From Gammaproteobacteria bacterium (GTDB lineage: Bacteria; Pseudomonadota; Gammaproteobacteria; Steroidobacterales; PWYM01): a stretch of DNA of 58,777 nucleotides. The translations under genes and the position numbers were made by a program. The stretch is from positions 1-58,777 of the forward strand of contig PWZL01000016.1 in assembly GCA_003567475.1 (NCBI GenBank), written 5' to 3'. Every line of letters begins with the position of its first letter. The stretch's first letter is position 1. Below are positions 17,126 through 25,130 of the stretch, in pieces. Below the pieces are notes generated by a model. That model was not told the DNA's origin, searched no databases, and saw only the letters and a program-made list of their open reading frames with translations.

Positions 17126-17443
17126 TCAGTCCAGGGCGACTTCGACTCGACCGTCGGTCACGCGCACGGGGTAGCTGCGAATGCCCTCGTAAGCCGGTGG
17201 GCCCTTGACGCTGCCATCACGGACATCGAAAGAGGCGCCGTGCAGCGGACAGATCACCCGGGTGCCTCGCAGTCGACCTTCATCCAGCCGTGCGTAAGCA
17301 TGCGAGCAGATGTTGTGTACCGCGAAGAATCCTTCCTTGGTGTGGCACAGCAGGACCTGATGTTCGCCGAGGTCGAAACAACGCGTCCTACCGACCGGCA
17401 GTTCCTCGGCCTGAAGCAGCAGCTGATACCGGGGTTGACTCAT
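17126..17443 (-). CDS. Rieske-type [2Fe-2S] ferredoxin
   Basis: This 105-residue soluble Rieske ferredoxin is of the type that feeds electrons to ring-hydroxylating oxygenases. It has the motif CSHAYARLDEG followed by CPLHGASFD 17-18 residues later, giving two Cys and two His ligands. The start at 17443 (MSQPRYQ) has a GGGATGAG-like site upstream; a longer frame to 17512 is not needed. It converges with the acyl-CoA dehydrogenase and is divergent from the SDR at 17552, with a TA-rich stretch between. It is a likely electron donor for one of the three Rieske oxygenases, none of which has its own adjacent Rieske ferredoxin. Confidence 0.92.
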   Translation of the reverse strand: MSQPRYQLLLQAEELPVGRTRCFDLGEHQVLLCHTKEGFFAVHNICSHAYARLDEGRLRGTRVICPLHGASFDVRDGSVKGPPAYEGIRSYPVRVTDGRVEVALD

Positions 17444-17551
17444 GAGGCTCTCATCCCTGTCGGCTTGTGCGACGCAATCCTGCACCGCCATTGGGCGGCG
17501 CGATGATAGCATATCGATCTGGGCTCACCGGGCGTGCATGCGAGGGTGCAG

Positions 17552-18211
17552 GTGGACAAAAAAGTTTGTGCGATCGCCGGTGTCGGACCCGGCATGGGAT
17601 TGGCCCTGTGTCGTCGCTTCGGGCGGGAAGGCTTCCATGTGGCCATGCTCGGACGAACGGCGGCGCGGCTGGCCGAGATTCAGGATCAGCTGCGTGAGGA
17701 AGGTATCGAGTGTTCCGCGCATGTCGCAGATGTGACGGATCGCAAGGCCGTGGCCACCGCTTTTCAGCGGATCGGGCAGGAACACGGTGCGCCCGAGGTG
17801 CTGATCTTCAACGCTTTCCTGCGTCGCACCAGTGCCCCCAGCCTGCTGACCGAACTCGACGTCGTCGACAGTGTCCGCGTCAACGTGGTCGGTGCGCTGC
17901 ATTGCGTCCGCCAGGTCGTCGCCGACATGCGCTACAAGCGTCGGGGCACCATTGTGTTCACCGGTGGCGGCTCCGCGGTCGACCCCCCGGTGCAGGTGGC
18001 GGCGCTGGGGATCGGCAAGGCGGGTCTGCGCAACCTCTGTTTCAGCCTGGCCCGCGAGCTGGCCTACCACGACGTGCACGTGGCCACGGTCACCATTTTC
18101 GACCACATCAATCCCGGCACCCGCTTCGATCCGGATACGATCGCCGAGGAGTACTGGAAGCTGCACGTGCAGCCGCGCGACCAATGGCAGCTGGAGGTCG
18201 AGTACCGCTGA
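17552..18211 (+). CDS. SDR-family protein lacking the catalytic tyrosine
   Basis: This is a 219-residue short-chain dehydrogenase-fold protein. It has the cofactor loop GVGPGMG and an SDR-like IVFTGGGSAV strand. The active-site motif reads AALGIGKAG, with Leu where YxxxK has Tyr, while Lys is kept. A subgroup of SDR proteins has this pattern; whether they reduce ketones is unclear. The GTG start at 17552 is chosen for its GAGGG site 5 bases upstream; GTG at 17534 and 17546 are alternatives. It ends 35 bp before operator copy D, which serves the next operon, so it is probably transcribed separately. Confidence 0.8.
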   Translation: MDKKVCAIAGVGPGMGLALCRRFGREGFHVAMLGRTAARLAEIQDQLREEGIECSAHVADVTDRKAVATAFQRIGQEHGAPEVLIFNAFLRRTSAPSLLTELDVVDSVRVNVVGALHCVRQVVADMRYKRRGTIVFTGGGSAVDPPVQVAALGIGKAGLRNLCFSLARELAYHDVHVATVTIFDHINPGTRFDPDTIAEEYWKLHVQPRDQWQLEVEYR

Positions 18212-18246
18212 GGATGTCGCGCCCGGGATGCGGCTCGCCGCTAAAT

Positions 18247-18264
18247 AAACAGTCATGACTGTTT
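18247..18264. promoter_or_regulatory. Operator copy D, perfect 18-bp palindrome
   Basis: AAACAGTCATGACTGTTT reads the same on both strands at all 18 positions. It is intergenic, 129 bp before the first ABM-domain gene. TATGAT at 18286-18291, 21 bp downstream, is a good -10 candidate. This copy defines the consensus used for the other four. Confidence 0.75.
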
Positions 18265-18393
18265 CTTCTCCGGGCAGCGCGATGCTATGATCGACGCTCT
18301 CTTGGGGGAGGGCGTGACGGCGGCGGGCTGGCCGGGTCACGATCGCGGCACGCGCTCCGCAATTCGGCGAGACCTGTGACCGAGGAGTAGGCC

Positions 18394-18702
18394 GTGAGCG
18401 AGAAAACCGCACGCCTGTCGTTCATTTCCCGCATGACCGTCAAGCCCGAGAAGGAAGCGGAGTTCATCCGCCTGGCCAATGCCCTCACGCAGCAGGTGCA
18501 TGCACACGAGCCCGAGACGCTCATCTATCAGTTCTACCGTCTGCGCGAGCCCAACCGGTTCGCGGTGGTCGAATCGTTCACCAGCGAGCAGGCCGAGCAT
18601 GACCATCAGAACACCGAGCACTTCAAGGCGCTGGCGCCGGGCTTGGTCGATTGCCTCGACGGGGCCTACGTGCGCGAGTACCTGGACCCGCTCGAGCCGT
18701 GA
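18394..18702 (+). CDS. Small ABM-domain protein (antibiotic biosynthesis monooxygenase fold)
   Basis: This 102-residue protein has the ferredoxin-like ABM fold pattern: SFISRMTVKPEKEAEF, then HEPETLIYQFYRL, and FTSEQAEHDHQNTEHFKAL. Family members are cofactor-free monooxygenases, isomerases or heme-degrading proteins. It begins with GTG and AGGAG upstream, is the first gene after the perfect operator, and lies 14 bp before the CoA ligase. A related protein (20396) follows the ligase, so the ligase is flanked by two paralogues. Its role is unknown; it may process the substrate or product of the ligase. Confidence 0.85.
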   Translation: MSEKTARLSFISRMTVKPEKEAEFIRLANALTQQVHAHEPETLIYQFYRLREPNRFAVVESFTSEQAEHDHQNTEHFKALAPGLVDCLDGAYVREYLDPLEP

Positions 18703-18716
18703 CGGGGCAGCACGCG

Positions 18717-20375
18717 ATGTCGCAGACGCCCTGGGTCAACGTCACCACGCTGGGTGACCTGCTGCTGCAGGCCGCGGCAGACTACCCGGCCACCGATGCC
18801 ATCGTCTTTCCCGATGAGCGCGTCAGTTATCGCGAGCTCGCCGAGCGCGCGCTCGAGCATGCGCGCTCACTGCGCGCACTGGGTGTTCAGCCCGGGGACC
18901 ATGTCGGCCTGTTGATGCCCACCTGCATGGACTTCCCGGAGCTGTTTTTCGGGGTCTCGCTGTGTGGCGCCGTGGCGGTGCCGATCAACGCGCGCTACCA
19001 GTCCGCCGAACTGGCCTATGTGATCGGTAACGCCGATCTGGTCGCGGTGATCACCACCTCGCGCGTGAACGATCACGTGAATTTCGTCGAACGCCTGACT
19101 GGCGCCTTTCCTGAACTCGCCGACGGGCCGGATCCGGTGGCGCTGGCACTCGCCACAGCGCCGCAGCTGCGGCGGCTGGTGCTGCTGGGGCCGGGTGAGG
19201 CGCCAGGCTTCATGCCGGAGGCCGATTTCCGAGCCCGCGCTGAGACCATCGCGCTCGATGAGATCATGGAAGTCCGCTCACGCGTGCGCCTGCGTGACCC
19301 GGCGCTGATGCTCTATACCTCCGGGACGACGGCGAATCCGAAGGGCTGTCCCATCACGCACGAGGCCATGGTGCGCAACTCGATCGCGCTGGGTCGGCAT
19401 CGCTACCGGCTCACTGCGGACGATCGCTTCTGGTCGCCACTGCCGATGTTCCATATCGCAGCGATTCTGCCGATGGTGTCGATCTTCGATGTCGGCGGCA
19501 GCTACCTCACCATGGCGCACTTCGACGCCGGGGTCGCGTTGGGCATGCTGGAGCGCGAGCAGGTGACTGCCACCTATCCCTGTTTCGTTACCATCATGGC
19601 GGACCTGATCAAGCACCCCGACTTCGAGAAAACCGATCTGTCACGGATCCGGCTGATGAATTCGAATTTTGCCGTGCAGCCGGACTGGATTCGCGAGGCC
19701 ATGCTCAAGGCGATGCCGAACACCGTCTACGTCGGCACGTTCGGTATGACCGAAACCGCCGGCACCGTCTGCACCAGTCGGCTGGATGATCCGCTGGCGG
19801 CGCGCACGACGCGGCTCGGCGTGCCGCTGCCTGGCCTGGAAGTCCGGATCGTCGATCCGTCGACGGGGGAGGCGGTGCCGACCGGTGAGCGCGGTGAGAT
19901 TCTTGTGCGCGGCTACAGCCTCTTCGAGGGGTACTACAAGGACCCGGAAAAAACCGCCGAGGCACTGGATGCTGACGGCTGGTATCACACCGGCGATATC
20001 GGCTCGCTGGATGCCGCGGGTCAGATCATGTTCTACGGTCGCCTGAAAGACATGCTGAAGGTGGGCGGAGAAAACGTGGCCGCCGCTGAAATCGAGGCCT
20101 TCCTGGCCGGCCATCCGGCGGTAAAGCTTGCCCAGGTCGTGGGTGTTCCCGATGAGCGCCTGCAGGAGGTCCCCGCGGCATTCGTTGAACTGGAGGCTGG
20201 CGAAGAGGTCACCGAGCAGGCTCTGATCGACTACTGCAAAGGGCGGATTGCCGGCTTCAAGGTGCCGCGCCATGTGCGATTTGTGCATGAGTGGCCGATG
20301 TCCACCAGCAAGATCCAGAAATTCCGGCTGCGCGACGGGCTCATCGATGAGCTCGGGCTGAAGCGTGCCGGCTGA
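18717..20375 (+). CDS. Acyl-CoA synthetase (AMP-forming ligase)
   Basis: This is a 552-residue ANL-superfamily ligase that activates a carboxylic acid to its CoA thioester using ATP. The P-loop-like motif is YTSGTTANPKG, followed by GMTETAGTV, then GWYHTGDIG, RLKDMLKVGGENV and a C-terminal catalytic Lys in STSKIQKFRLRD. The start at 18717 follows the ABM gene by 14 bp; the longer frame from 18651 overlaps that gene and is less likely. It is the central gene of the ABM-ligase-ABM operon led by operator D. The specific acid (fatty, aromatic or cyclic) cannot be assigned. Confidence 0.93.
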   Translation: MSQTPWVNVTTLGDLLLQAAADYPATDAIVFPDERVSYRELAERALEHARSLRALGVQPGDHVGLLMPTCMDFPELFFGVSLCGAVAVPINARYQSAELAYVIGNADLVAVITTSRVNDHVNFVERLTGAFPELADGPDPVALALATAPQLRRLVLLGPGEAPGFMPEADFRARAETIALDEIMEVRSRVRLRDPALMLYTSGTTANPKGCPITHEAMVRNSIALGRHRYRLTADDRFWSPLPMFHIAAILPMVSIFDVGGSYLTMAHFDAGVALGMLEREQVTATYPCFVTIMADLIKHPDFEKTDLSRIRLMNSNFAVQPDWIREAMLKAMPNTVYVGTFGMTETAGTVCTSRLDDPLAARTTRLGVPLPGLEVRIVDPSTGEAVPTGERGEILVRGYSLFEGYYKDPEKTAEALDADGWYHTGDIGSLDAAGQIMFYGRLKDMLKVGGENVAAAEIEAFLAGHPAVKLAQVVGVPDERLQEVPAAFVELEAGEEVTEQALIDYCKGRIAGFKVPRHVRFVHEWPMSTSKIQKFRLRDGLIDELGLKRAG

Positions 20376-20395
20376 TACCCCGAGGAGACGTCCCC

Positions 20396-20689
20396 ATGAT
20401 GGCATTCATCGCGAAGCTGGTGGTCAAGCCGGAGAAGGCGGCCGAGTTCGAGGCGCTGCAGATCAAGCTCAAGCAGCTGACTCACGAGCACGAGCCCGAT
20501 ACGCTGGTCTACGATCTCATCCGCCACCGTGACGCGCCCAACACCTATGTGGTGTATTCGAGTTTCAGGGACCAGGCGGCCTTCGATTTGCACATGGCCT
20601 CATCGTTTCACGATGAGCTTGTGCCCCCCATTCTCGATTGCCTCGCCGAAGAGATGGATCTGCAGTTTTTCGAGGTCCTGGGCGCCTGA
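20396..20689 (+). CDS. Small ABM-domain protein, paralogue of the gene at 18394
   Basis: This 97-residue ABM-fold protein shares the layout of the gene at 18394: AKLVVKPEKAAEFEAL, HEHEPDTLVYDLIRH, then YVVYSSFRDQAAFDLHM. It starts 20 bp after the ligase stop, behind a GAGGAGACG ribosome-binding site. An adjacent second ATG (20399) is equally possible. The two copies differ clearly in sequence, so the duplication is old or each was recruited separately. They could form a heterodimer, as ABM proteins are usually dimers. Confidence 0.85.
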   Translation: MMAFIAKLVVKPEKAAEFEALQIKLKQLTHEHEPDTLVYDLIRHRDAPNTYVVYSSFRDQAAFDLHMASSFHDELVPPILDCLAEEMDLQFFEVLGA

Positions 20690-20729
20690 GCCCGGCCCGC
20701 CTGCTGGCAGCGCCGCGCCCGCGTGCGGC

Positions 20730-22100
20730 TCAGGCCAGCAGGTTCACCGCGAACACCAGAATCACCACAGTGGGCACGACCCAGCGCACCAGCAGCCGCC
20801 AGCCGCGAAACGCCCACTCGCTGCGCATGCCGAGTTCCTCTGCAGAACTGCGCCGGGCAATGATCCAGCCGGCGAGCACCGCCAGCAGAATGCCGCCGGC
20901 GGGCATCAGCACGTTCGCCACCGCCAGCCCCTTGAGATCATAGAGCGTGCGGCCCTCCAGTGCGCCGATGAACCCCAGCGGGTAGACATCGGCCCAGAGG
21001 TTGAAGGAGAACACCGTCCCCAGGCCAGCCAGCCAGAGTGCCAGGCCGGTGATCAGCGCCAATGGGATCCGCGTCAGCCCGGTGTAGTCCTCAAGCGTCG
21101 CAATGATGCTTTCCAGCAGCGTGATCGAAGAAGACAGCGCCGCGAAGGCCATCAGCAGGAAGAACAACGGGCCGAGGATCGCACCGCCTTGCATCTGACC
21201 GAAGGCCACCGGCAGTGTCGCGAAGATCAGGCCCGGTCCCTGTGCTGGCGACAGGCCGTGGGCAAAGACGATCGGGAACATCACCATGGCCGCGATCAGC
21301 GCGACCGCGCCGTCTGCGGTCGCGATCACGATACCTGAGGGTACGATCGGGATATCCCGGCCCATGTAGGCGCCAATGGTCATGATGACGCCGACGCCAA
21401 CGCCCAGCGAAAAGAACGCCTGGCCTACCGCGAACAGCACGATTGCCGGCGTCAGTTCGCTCCAGCTGGGCCGGAAGATGAACGCAAGCCCTGCTGCGGC
21501 ATCCCCGGCGAGCATGGCGTAGCCGAGCATGATCAGCAGGATCAGGAACAGCCCGGGCGTCAGCAGCTTCAGCGCGCGCTCCAGTCCGGCATGGATGCCT
21601 GCGGCAACAATCCATACGGTCAGGCCGATGAACAGCGTCTGGAACAGAATCATCCGCAGCGGACTGGCATGCATGGCCGCCAGCGCCGCACCCGAACCCG
21701 TGGCATCCATGTCGCGGAATGCGCCGGAGAGCGCGACACGAAAGTAGTCGATGGTCCAGCCCGCGACCACGCAATAGAACGACAGGGCGATGAATACCGT
21801 CGTCACCGCCATCACGCCGTAAGCCTTCCAGCCGCGACCGATGCCCTCGCGCTCGCGCAGCACCGCCATGGTCCCGACCACGCTGCGCCCGCCGCGTCGT
21901 CCGATCATCAGTTCCGCGACCAGCGCCGGCAGGGCCACGCCGAATAGCGCGATCACATAGATCAGCACGAAGGCCCCGCCACCGTTGCCGCCGGCGACGT
22001 AGGTGAACTTCCAGATGTTGGCGATGCCCACCGCGCTGCCGATGGCGGCGGCGAGGAACATCAGGCCCGATGACCATTGCCTGTCGCCCTGTACCGTCAC
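20730..22100 (-). CDS. Sodium-dependent transporter (NSS/SNF family)
   Basis: This 456-residue inner membrane Na+ symporter of the neurotransmitter/amino acid family has about 11-12 hydrophobic segments. Its first segment carries AAAIGSAVGIANIWKF, the Na+ and substrate binding stretch of the family, followed by ELMIGRR. The GTG start at 22100 is supported by GGAGG 7 bases upstream and the signature beginning 10-20 residues later; a longer frame to 22295 overlaps the next gene. It lies downstream of the secreted DUF885 hydrolase in the same direction, 85 bp away, so it may import amino acids released by that enzyme. Confidence 0.93.
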   Translation of the reverse strand: MTVQGDRQWSSGLMFLAAAIGSAVGIANIWKFTYVAGGNGGGAFVLIYVIALFGVALPALVAELMIGRRGGRSVVGTMAVLREREGIGRGWKAYGVMAVTTVFIALSFYCVVAGWTIDYFRVALSGAFRDMDATGSGAALAAMHASPLRMILFQTLFIGLTVWIVAAGIHAGLERALKLLTPGLFLILLIMLGYAMLAGDAAAGLAFIFRPSWSELTPAIVLFAVGQAFFSLGVGVGVIMTIGAYMGRDIPIVPSGIVIATADGAVALIAAMVMFPIVFAHGLSPAQGPGLIFATLPVAFGQMQGGAILGPLFFLLMAFAALSSSITLLESIIATLEDYTGLTRIPLALITGLALWLAGLGTVFSFNLWADVYPLGFIGALEGRTLYDLKGLAVANVLMPAGGILLAVLAGWIIARRSSAEELGMRSEWAFRGWRLLVRWVVPTVVILVFAVNLLA

Positions 22101-22185
22101 CTGCTCGCCTCCGCTGCTGTCGTCCGACCGCGGGGCAGTGTAGAGGATGCCGGCGGCGGCAGCCAGACAACGGCGAGCGCCGGGT

Positions 22186-24396
22186 TCACGGGGCCGTCCG
22201 GTGGGCGTCCAGCCACTGTGCGATCGCCTGCTCGAGGGCCCATAACGGGACATTCCCATGCGCGAGCAGCTGGTCGTGGAACGCCCGGATGTCAAAGTTC
22301 TCGCCCAGGGTCAGGCGGGCGTCTTCGCGGAGTTCCAGCAGTTGCTGCATGCCGATCTTGAACGACGTGGCCTGTCCGGGAACGGCCAGATAACGATCGA
22401 CTTCGCGAGCGTTCGCCTCGGCGGTCGCAGGCAGCGTGTCGGCCATGTACTCGAGCGCCTGCTCGCGCGTCCATCCGCGGCTGTGCAAGCCGCTGTCGAC
22501 GACCAGGCGCACCGCGCGCCAGAGTTCCGCGGACAGCCGGCCGAACTCGGCGTAGACATCCCGGTACAGCCCCATCTCCGAGGCCAGCAGTTCGGCATAC
22601 AGCGCCCAGCCCTCGATGAAGGCGCTGTTGAGCCACCAGACATAGATCTTTCGCAGCTCCGGAATCGTCGGGTCGGCGAGCATGCTGGCGATCTGCAGAT
22701 GATGTCCGGGTGGGCCCTCATGGTAAATCAGCGCGTCGAGTGCGTATAAGGGGTTGGAGCGCATGTTGGCGAGATTGAGATAGATGGTGCCGGGGCGTGA
22801 ACCGTCGGCGGCGGGCGCTGAATAGAAGCCGCCCGGGGCGCCGGCTTCGCGGTAGGCTGGGAACCGCCGAACCACCAGCGCGCTGTCGGGCGGGACGGTG
22901 ACCACCTCGTCGAGCCTGGCCATCGCGCCGGCCACCAGTTCGCGCGCCAGCGCCAGGTACGCCTCGCGGCCCTCGTCGTCGTCGGGCAGCAGCAGGCGTT
23001 CGTCCTCCCGGAGCGCCGCGAAAAAAGCCGCCAGGTCGCCCTCGAAGCCGACCTGGCCCATGATGTCCTGCATCTCGCCACGGATGCGGCTCACTTCCGC
23101 CAGGCCGAGTGCGTGGACCTCCTCCGGGCTGATGTCAGTGGTGGTGAACAGTCTCAGCAAGAACCGGTAATACGCCTCGCCGTCAGGGAGTTGCCACACG
23201 CCACCGGTGATCGGTGTGCGTGCCGCCTCGTCCTCCAGCCGCGCCAGCAACCCGCGATACCCGGCGCGGAATTCCCCGCGAAGCGCTGCCTGTGCGGCGG
23301 CCATGAGTTCCTGCGCCCGGGCGGGCGGCAGTTCCAGCGCCATGAGTTTGCGCTGGAAGTCGTTCCACAGTGGGTGCGCCTCGCCCTCGTCGAGCGGTGC
23401 GCCGACGAGCAGCGAGCGTGTCGCCTCGATCAGTCGCGGGTACACCGCCTGCGGCATCAGGACACCGGCCTGCTCGCGCAGTGCCATGTCGGCAACGAAT
23501 TCGCGCAGCAGCGGCCCGACGCCCTTGAGGCGCTGGATGTAGGCCAGCGCATCGGCTTCCTCGCGCACGGGATGATGGTTGATCAACAGATTCGGGATGT
23601 CGACATGCAGGCCAACGATCTGGTTGAGGGGATAGGTCTGGGCCCACCACTCCAGCCGCTCGAGCCGCAGCGCCAGTTCCTCGAGGGCGACGTCGTACTG
23701 CAGCGCGGCCCGCGGCGACAGGCTGCTGCGGTCGATTTCGCCCTGCAGCCGGGTCTGCCAGCGTTGCAGGCGGGCGGTTTCGGCGGCGCGCGCCTCGGCA
23801 GAAAACCGGTCCCAGTCGCCGCGGGGTGCACCCTGGTCGAGGCGCGCCGCCAGCATGGGGCTGGCCTCCAGCATCTCCGCGAACAGCGCATCCAGCAGGC
23901 CGAGCAGGCGGGCATCGGCAGACCCCTCCACGCCGAGGGGTGGAGGGGGCGCCCCCTCGATTGGCAGGTTCACGAAGTCGATCAACGCGATGCGACCGTC
24001 GCGCACCAGTGCGTAGCCCATCACGCGCGAGTACCGTGTCTGGCCGTCGACCTCCGCGCGGGTGTAATGGTAGGTGAAGCTGCGCGGGCCCGCATCGAAG
24101 CGCTCACGGAATGGCAGCAGGATTTCGACCTCGTCGATCGCGGCCTGGATGCCGCGGAAATGACGGGCAATGGCCACTGGTCCCGGCCCGCGGGCATTGC
24201 CGTTGATGACCATGACCGCATCGTCGTCGAAATACCGTGCGAAAGCCTCTGGCGTGAAGCCGTCGGGATCATGGTAGGCCTCGTTCCACCACTCGAACAT
24301 GCCGATCAGCACGTCTCCGGGGCGCGTCGACTCCGCCGGGACGGCGACGGGTGTCAGCAGCAGCAAGGCTCCCAGCAGCAGGTTCAGCCGCGTCAT
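22186..24396 (-). CDS. Secreted SnoaL-like/DUF885 fusion metallohydrolase
   Basis: This is a 736-residue exported protein with a signal peptide ending near VAVPAE. Residues 27-145 form an NTF2/SnoaL-like domain nearly repeated in the separate gene at 24602. Residues 165-736 are a DUF885 domain, a family related to zinc carboxypeptidases, with HEGPPGHHLQ at 559-568 and a downstream Glu in FIEGWALYAE as likely metal ligands. DUF885 proteins alone are about 580-600 residues, so the N-terminal domain is an addition. The ATG has ACGGAGGAC upstream. It precedes the Na+ symporter, suggesting a peptide- or amide-scavenging pair. Confidence 0.9.
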   Translation of the reverse strand: MTRLNLLLGALLLLTPVAVPAESTRPGDVLIGMFEWWNEAYHDPDGFTPEAFARYFDDDAVMVINGNARGPGPVAIARHFRGIQAAIDEVEILLPFRERFDAGPRSFTYHYTRAEVDGQTRYSRVMGYALVRDGRIALIDFVNLPIEGAPPPPLGVEGSADARLLGLLDALFAEMLEASPMLAARLDQGAPRGDWDRFSAEARAAETARLQRWQTRLQGEIDRSSLSPRAALQYDVALEELALRLERLEWWAQTYPLNQIVGLHVDIPNLLINHHPVREEADALAYIQRLKGVGPLLREFVADMALREQAGVLMPQAVYPRLIEATRSLLVGAPLDEGEAHPLWNDFQRKLMALELPPARAQELMAAAQAALRGEFRAGYRGLLARLEDEAARTPITGGVWQLPDGEAYYRFLLRLFTTTDISPEEVHALGLAEVSRIRGEMQDIMGQVGFEGDLAAFFAALREDERLLLPDDDEGREAYLALARELVAGAMARLDEVVTVPPDSALVVRRFPAYREAGAPGGFYSAPAADGSRPGTIYLNLANMRSNPLYALDALIYHEGPPGHHLQIASMLADPTIPELRKIYVWWLNSAFIEGWALYAELLASEMGLYRDVYAEFGRLSAELWRAVRLVVDSGLHSRGWTREQALEYMADTLPATAEANAREVDRYLAVPGQATSFKIGMQQLLELREDARLTLGENFDIRAFHDQLLAHGNVPLWALEQAIAQWLDAHRTAP
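24245..24300. repeat. Left arm of a 56-bp exact inverted repeat
   Basis: The minus strand of 24300-24245, inside the SnoaL domain of the DUF885 fusion gene, is identical base for base to 24710-24765 on the plus strand. The arms are separated by 409 bp holding both divergent starts. Third codon positions are also identical, which points to recent duplication or gene conversion. Confidence 0.9.
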
Positions 24397-24601
24397 GTCG
24401 TCCTCCGTAGTTGTTGGTCATGCGCCACGTGGAGTCGCTGGAGCGTCCTCATCGTGGTGCTGGTGCGTTCCCCTCGGGGCGATTCTCGCGATCCGGATTG
24501 CGTAACGCCAGCTTTTGTTGTTTGCTAGCGCACTGTTGGCAGGTTGCGACAGTCCGGGAGGGATGGGACGCAGCCGGAATTCTCAGCAGGGAGTGGGGCG
24601 C

Positions 24602-25057
24602 ATGGACGGAAAACTGGGATGGCGCGCAGCGTGGCTGGCGCCGCTGCTCGTCATGGTGACGCTCGGGGCTGCGCGGGCCGAGGAAGACCCGGGCCGGGTG
24701 CTCGAGGCGATGTTCGAGTGGTGGAACGAGGCCTACCATGATCCCGACGGCTTCACGCCAGAGGCCTTCGCCCGCTATTACACCGAGGACTCGGTGATGC
24801 TCATCAACGGCAACCTGCGCGGGGTGGGCCCGGTGGCCCTCGCGCGCCACTTCCGCAACATCCAGGCCGCCACCGAGGACGTCGAGATCGTGCTGCCCTT
24901 CGACCAGGCGTTTTCCGCGGGCAACCGGACCTTCACTTCGCATCTCGTGCGCTCGCGACGGGATGGCGTCGAACACCGGGAGCGCGTGGTGGGCTACGCG
25001 CTGATTACCGATGGGCGCATTGCCCTGATCAATTTCGTCGGTACGCCGGCACCTTGA
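24602..25057 (+). CDS. Exported SnoaL/NTF2-like protein, twin of the DUF885 fusion N-terminus
   Basis: This 151-residue protein has a signal peptide (LLVMVTLGAARAEE) and a single SnoaL/NTF2-like domain. From MFEWWNEAYHDPDGFTPEAF onward it matches residues of the divergent DUF885 fusion with about 65% identity overall and 56 bp of perfect DNA identity. SnoaL-like folds bind or isomerise small hydrophobic molecules. The start at 24602 is chosen because it gives a clean signal peptide. It is 73 bp upstream of a TonB receptor in the same direction, probably as the first gene of an operon with the amidohydrolase and acyl-CoA dehydrogenase. Confidence 0.85.
   Translation: MDGKLGWRAAWLAPLLVMVTLGAARAEEDPGRVLEAMFEWWNEAYHDPDGFTPEAFARYYTEDSVMLINGNLRGVGPVALARHFRNIQAATEDVEIVLPFDQAFSAGNRTFTSHLVRSRRDGVEHRERVVGYALITDGRIALINFVGTPAP
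24710..24765. repeat. Right arm of the 56-bp exact inverted repeat
   Basis: Plus-strand copy of the repeat described at 24245-24300. It encodes the start of the SnoaL-like domain (FEWWNEAYHDPDGF). It ends at 24765, where a C/T silent difference breaks the identity; the following bases diverge mainly at third positions. Confidence 0.9.
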
Positions 25058-25130
25058 CCCGTCCCGGTACCGCCGGGGACCGCACCGTCACCAGAATTCC
25101 CAATTACGAGTCAGCTGGAGAGATCAAACC

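Noticed and set aside
17525-18412. A 295-residue minus-strand open frame across the SDR and operator D
   Set aside because: It runs antisense through a clear SDR gene and through the palindrome, and has no recognisable motif.
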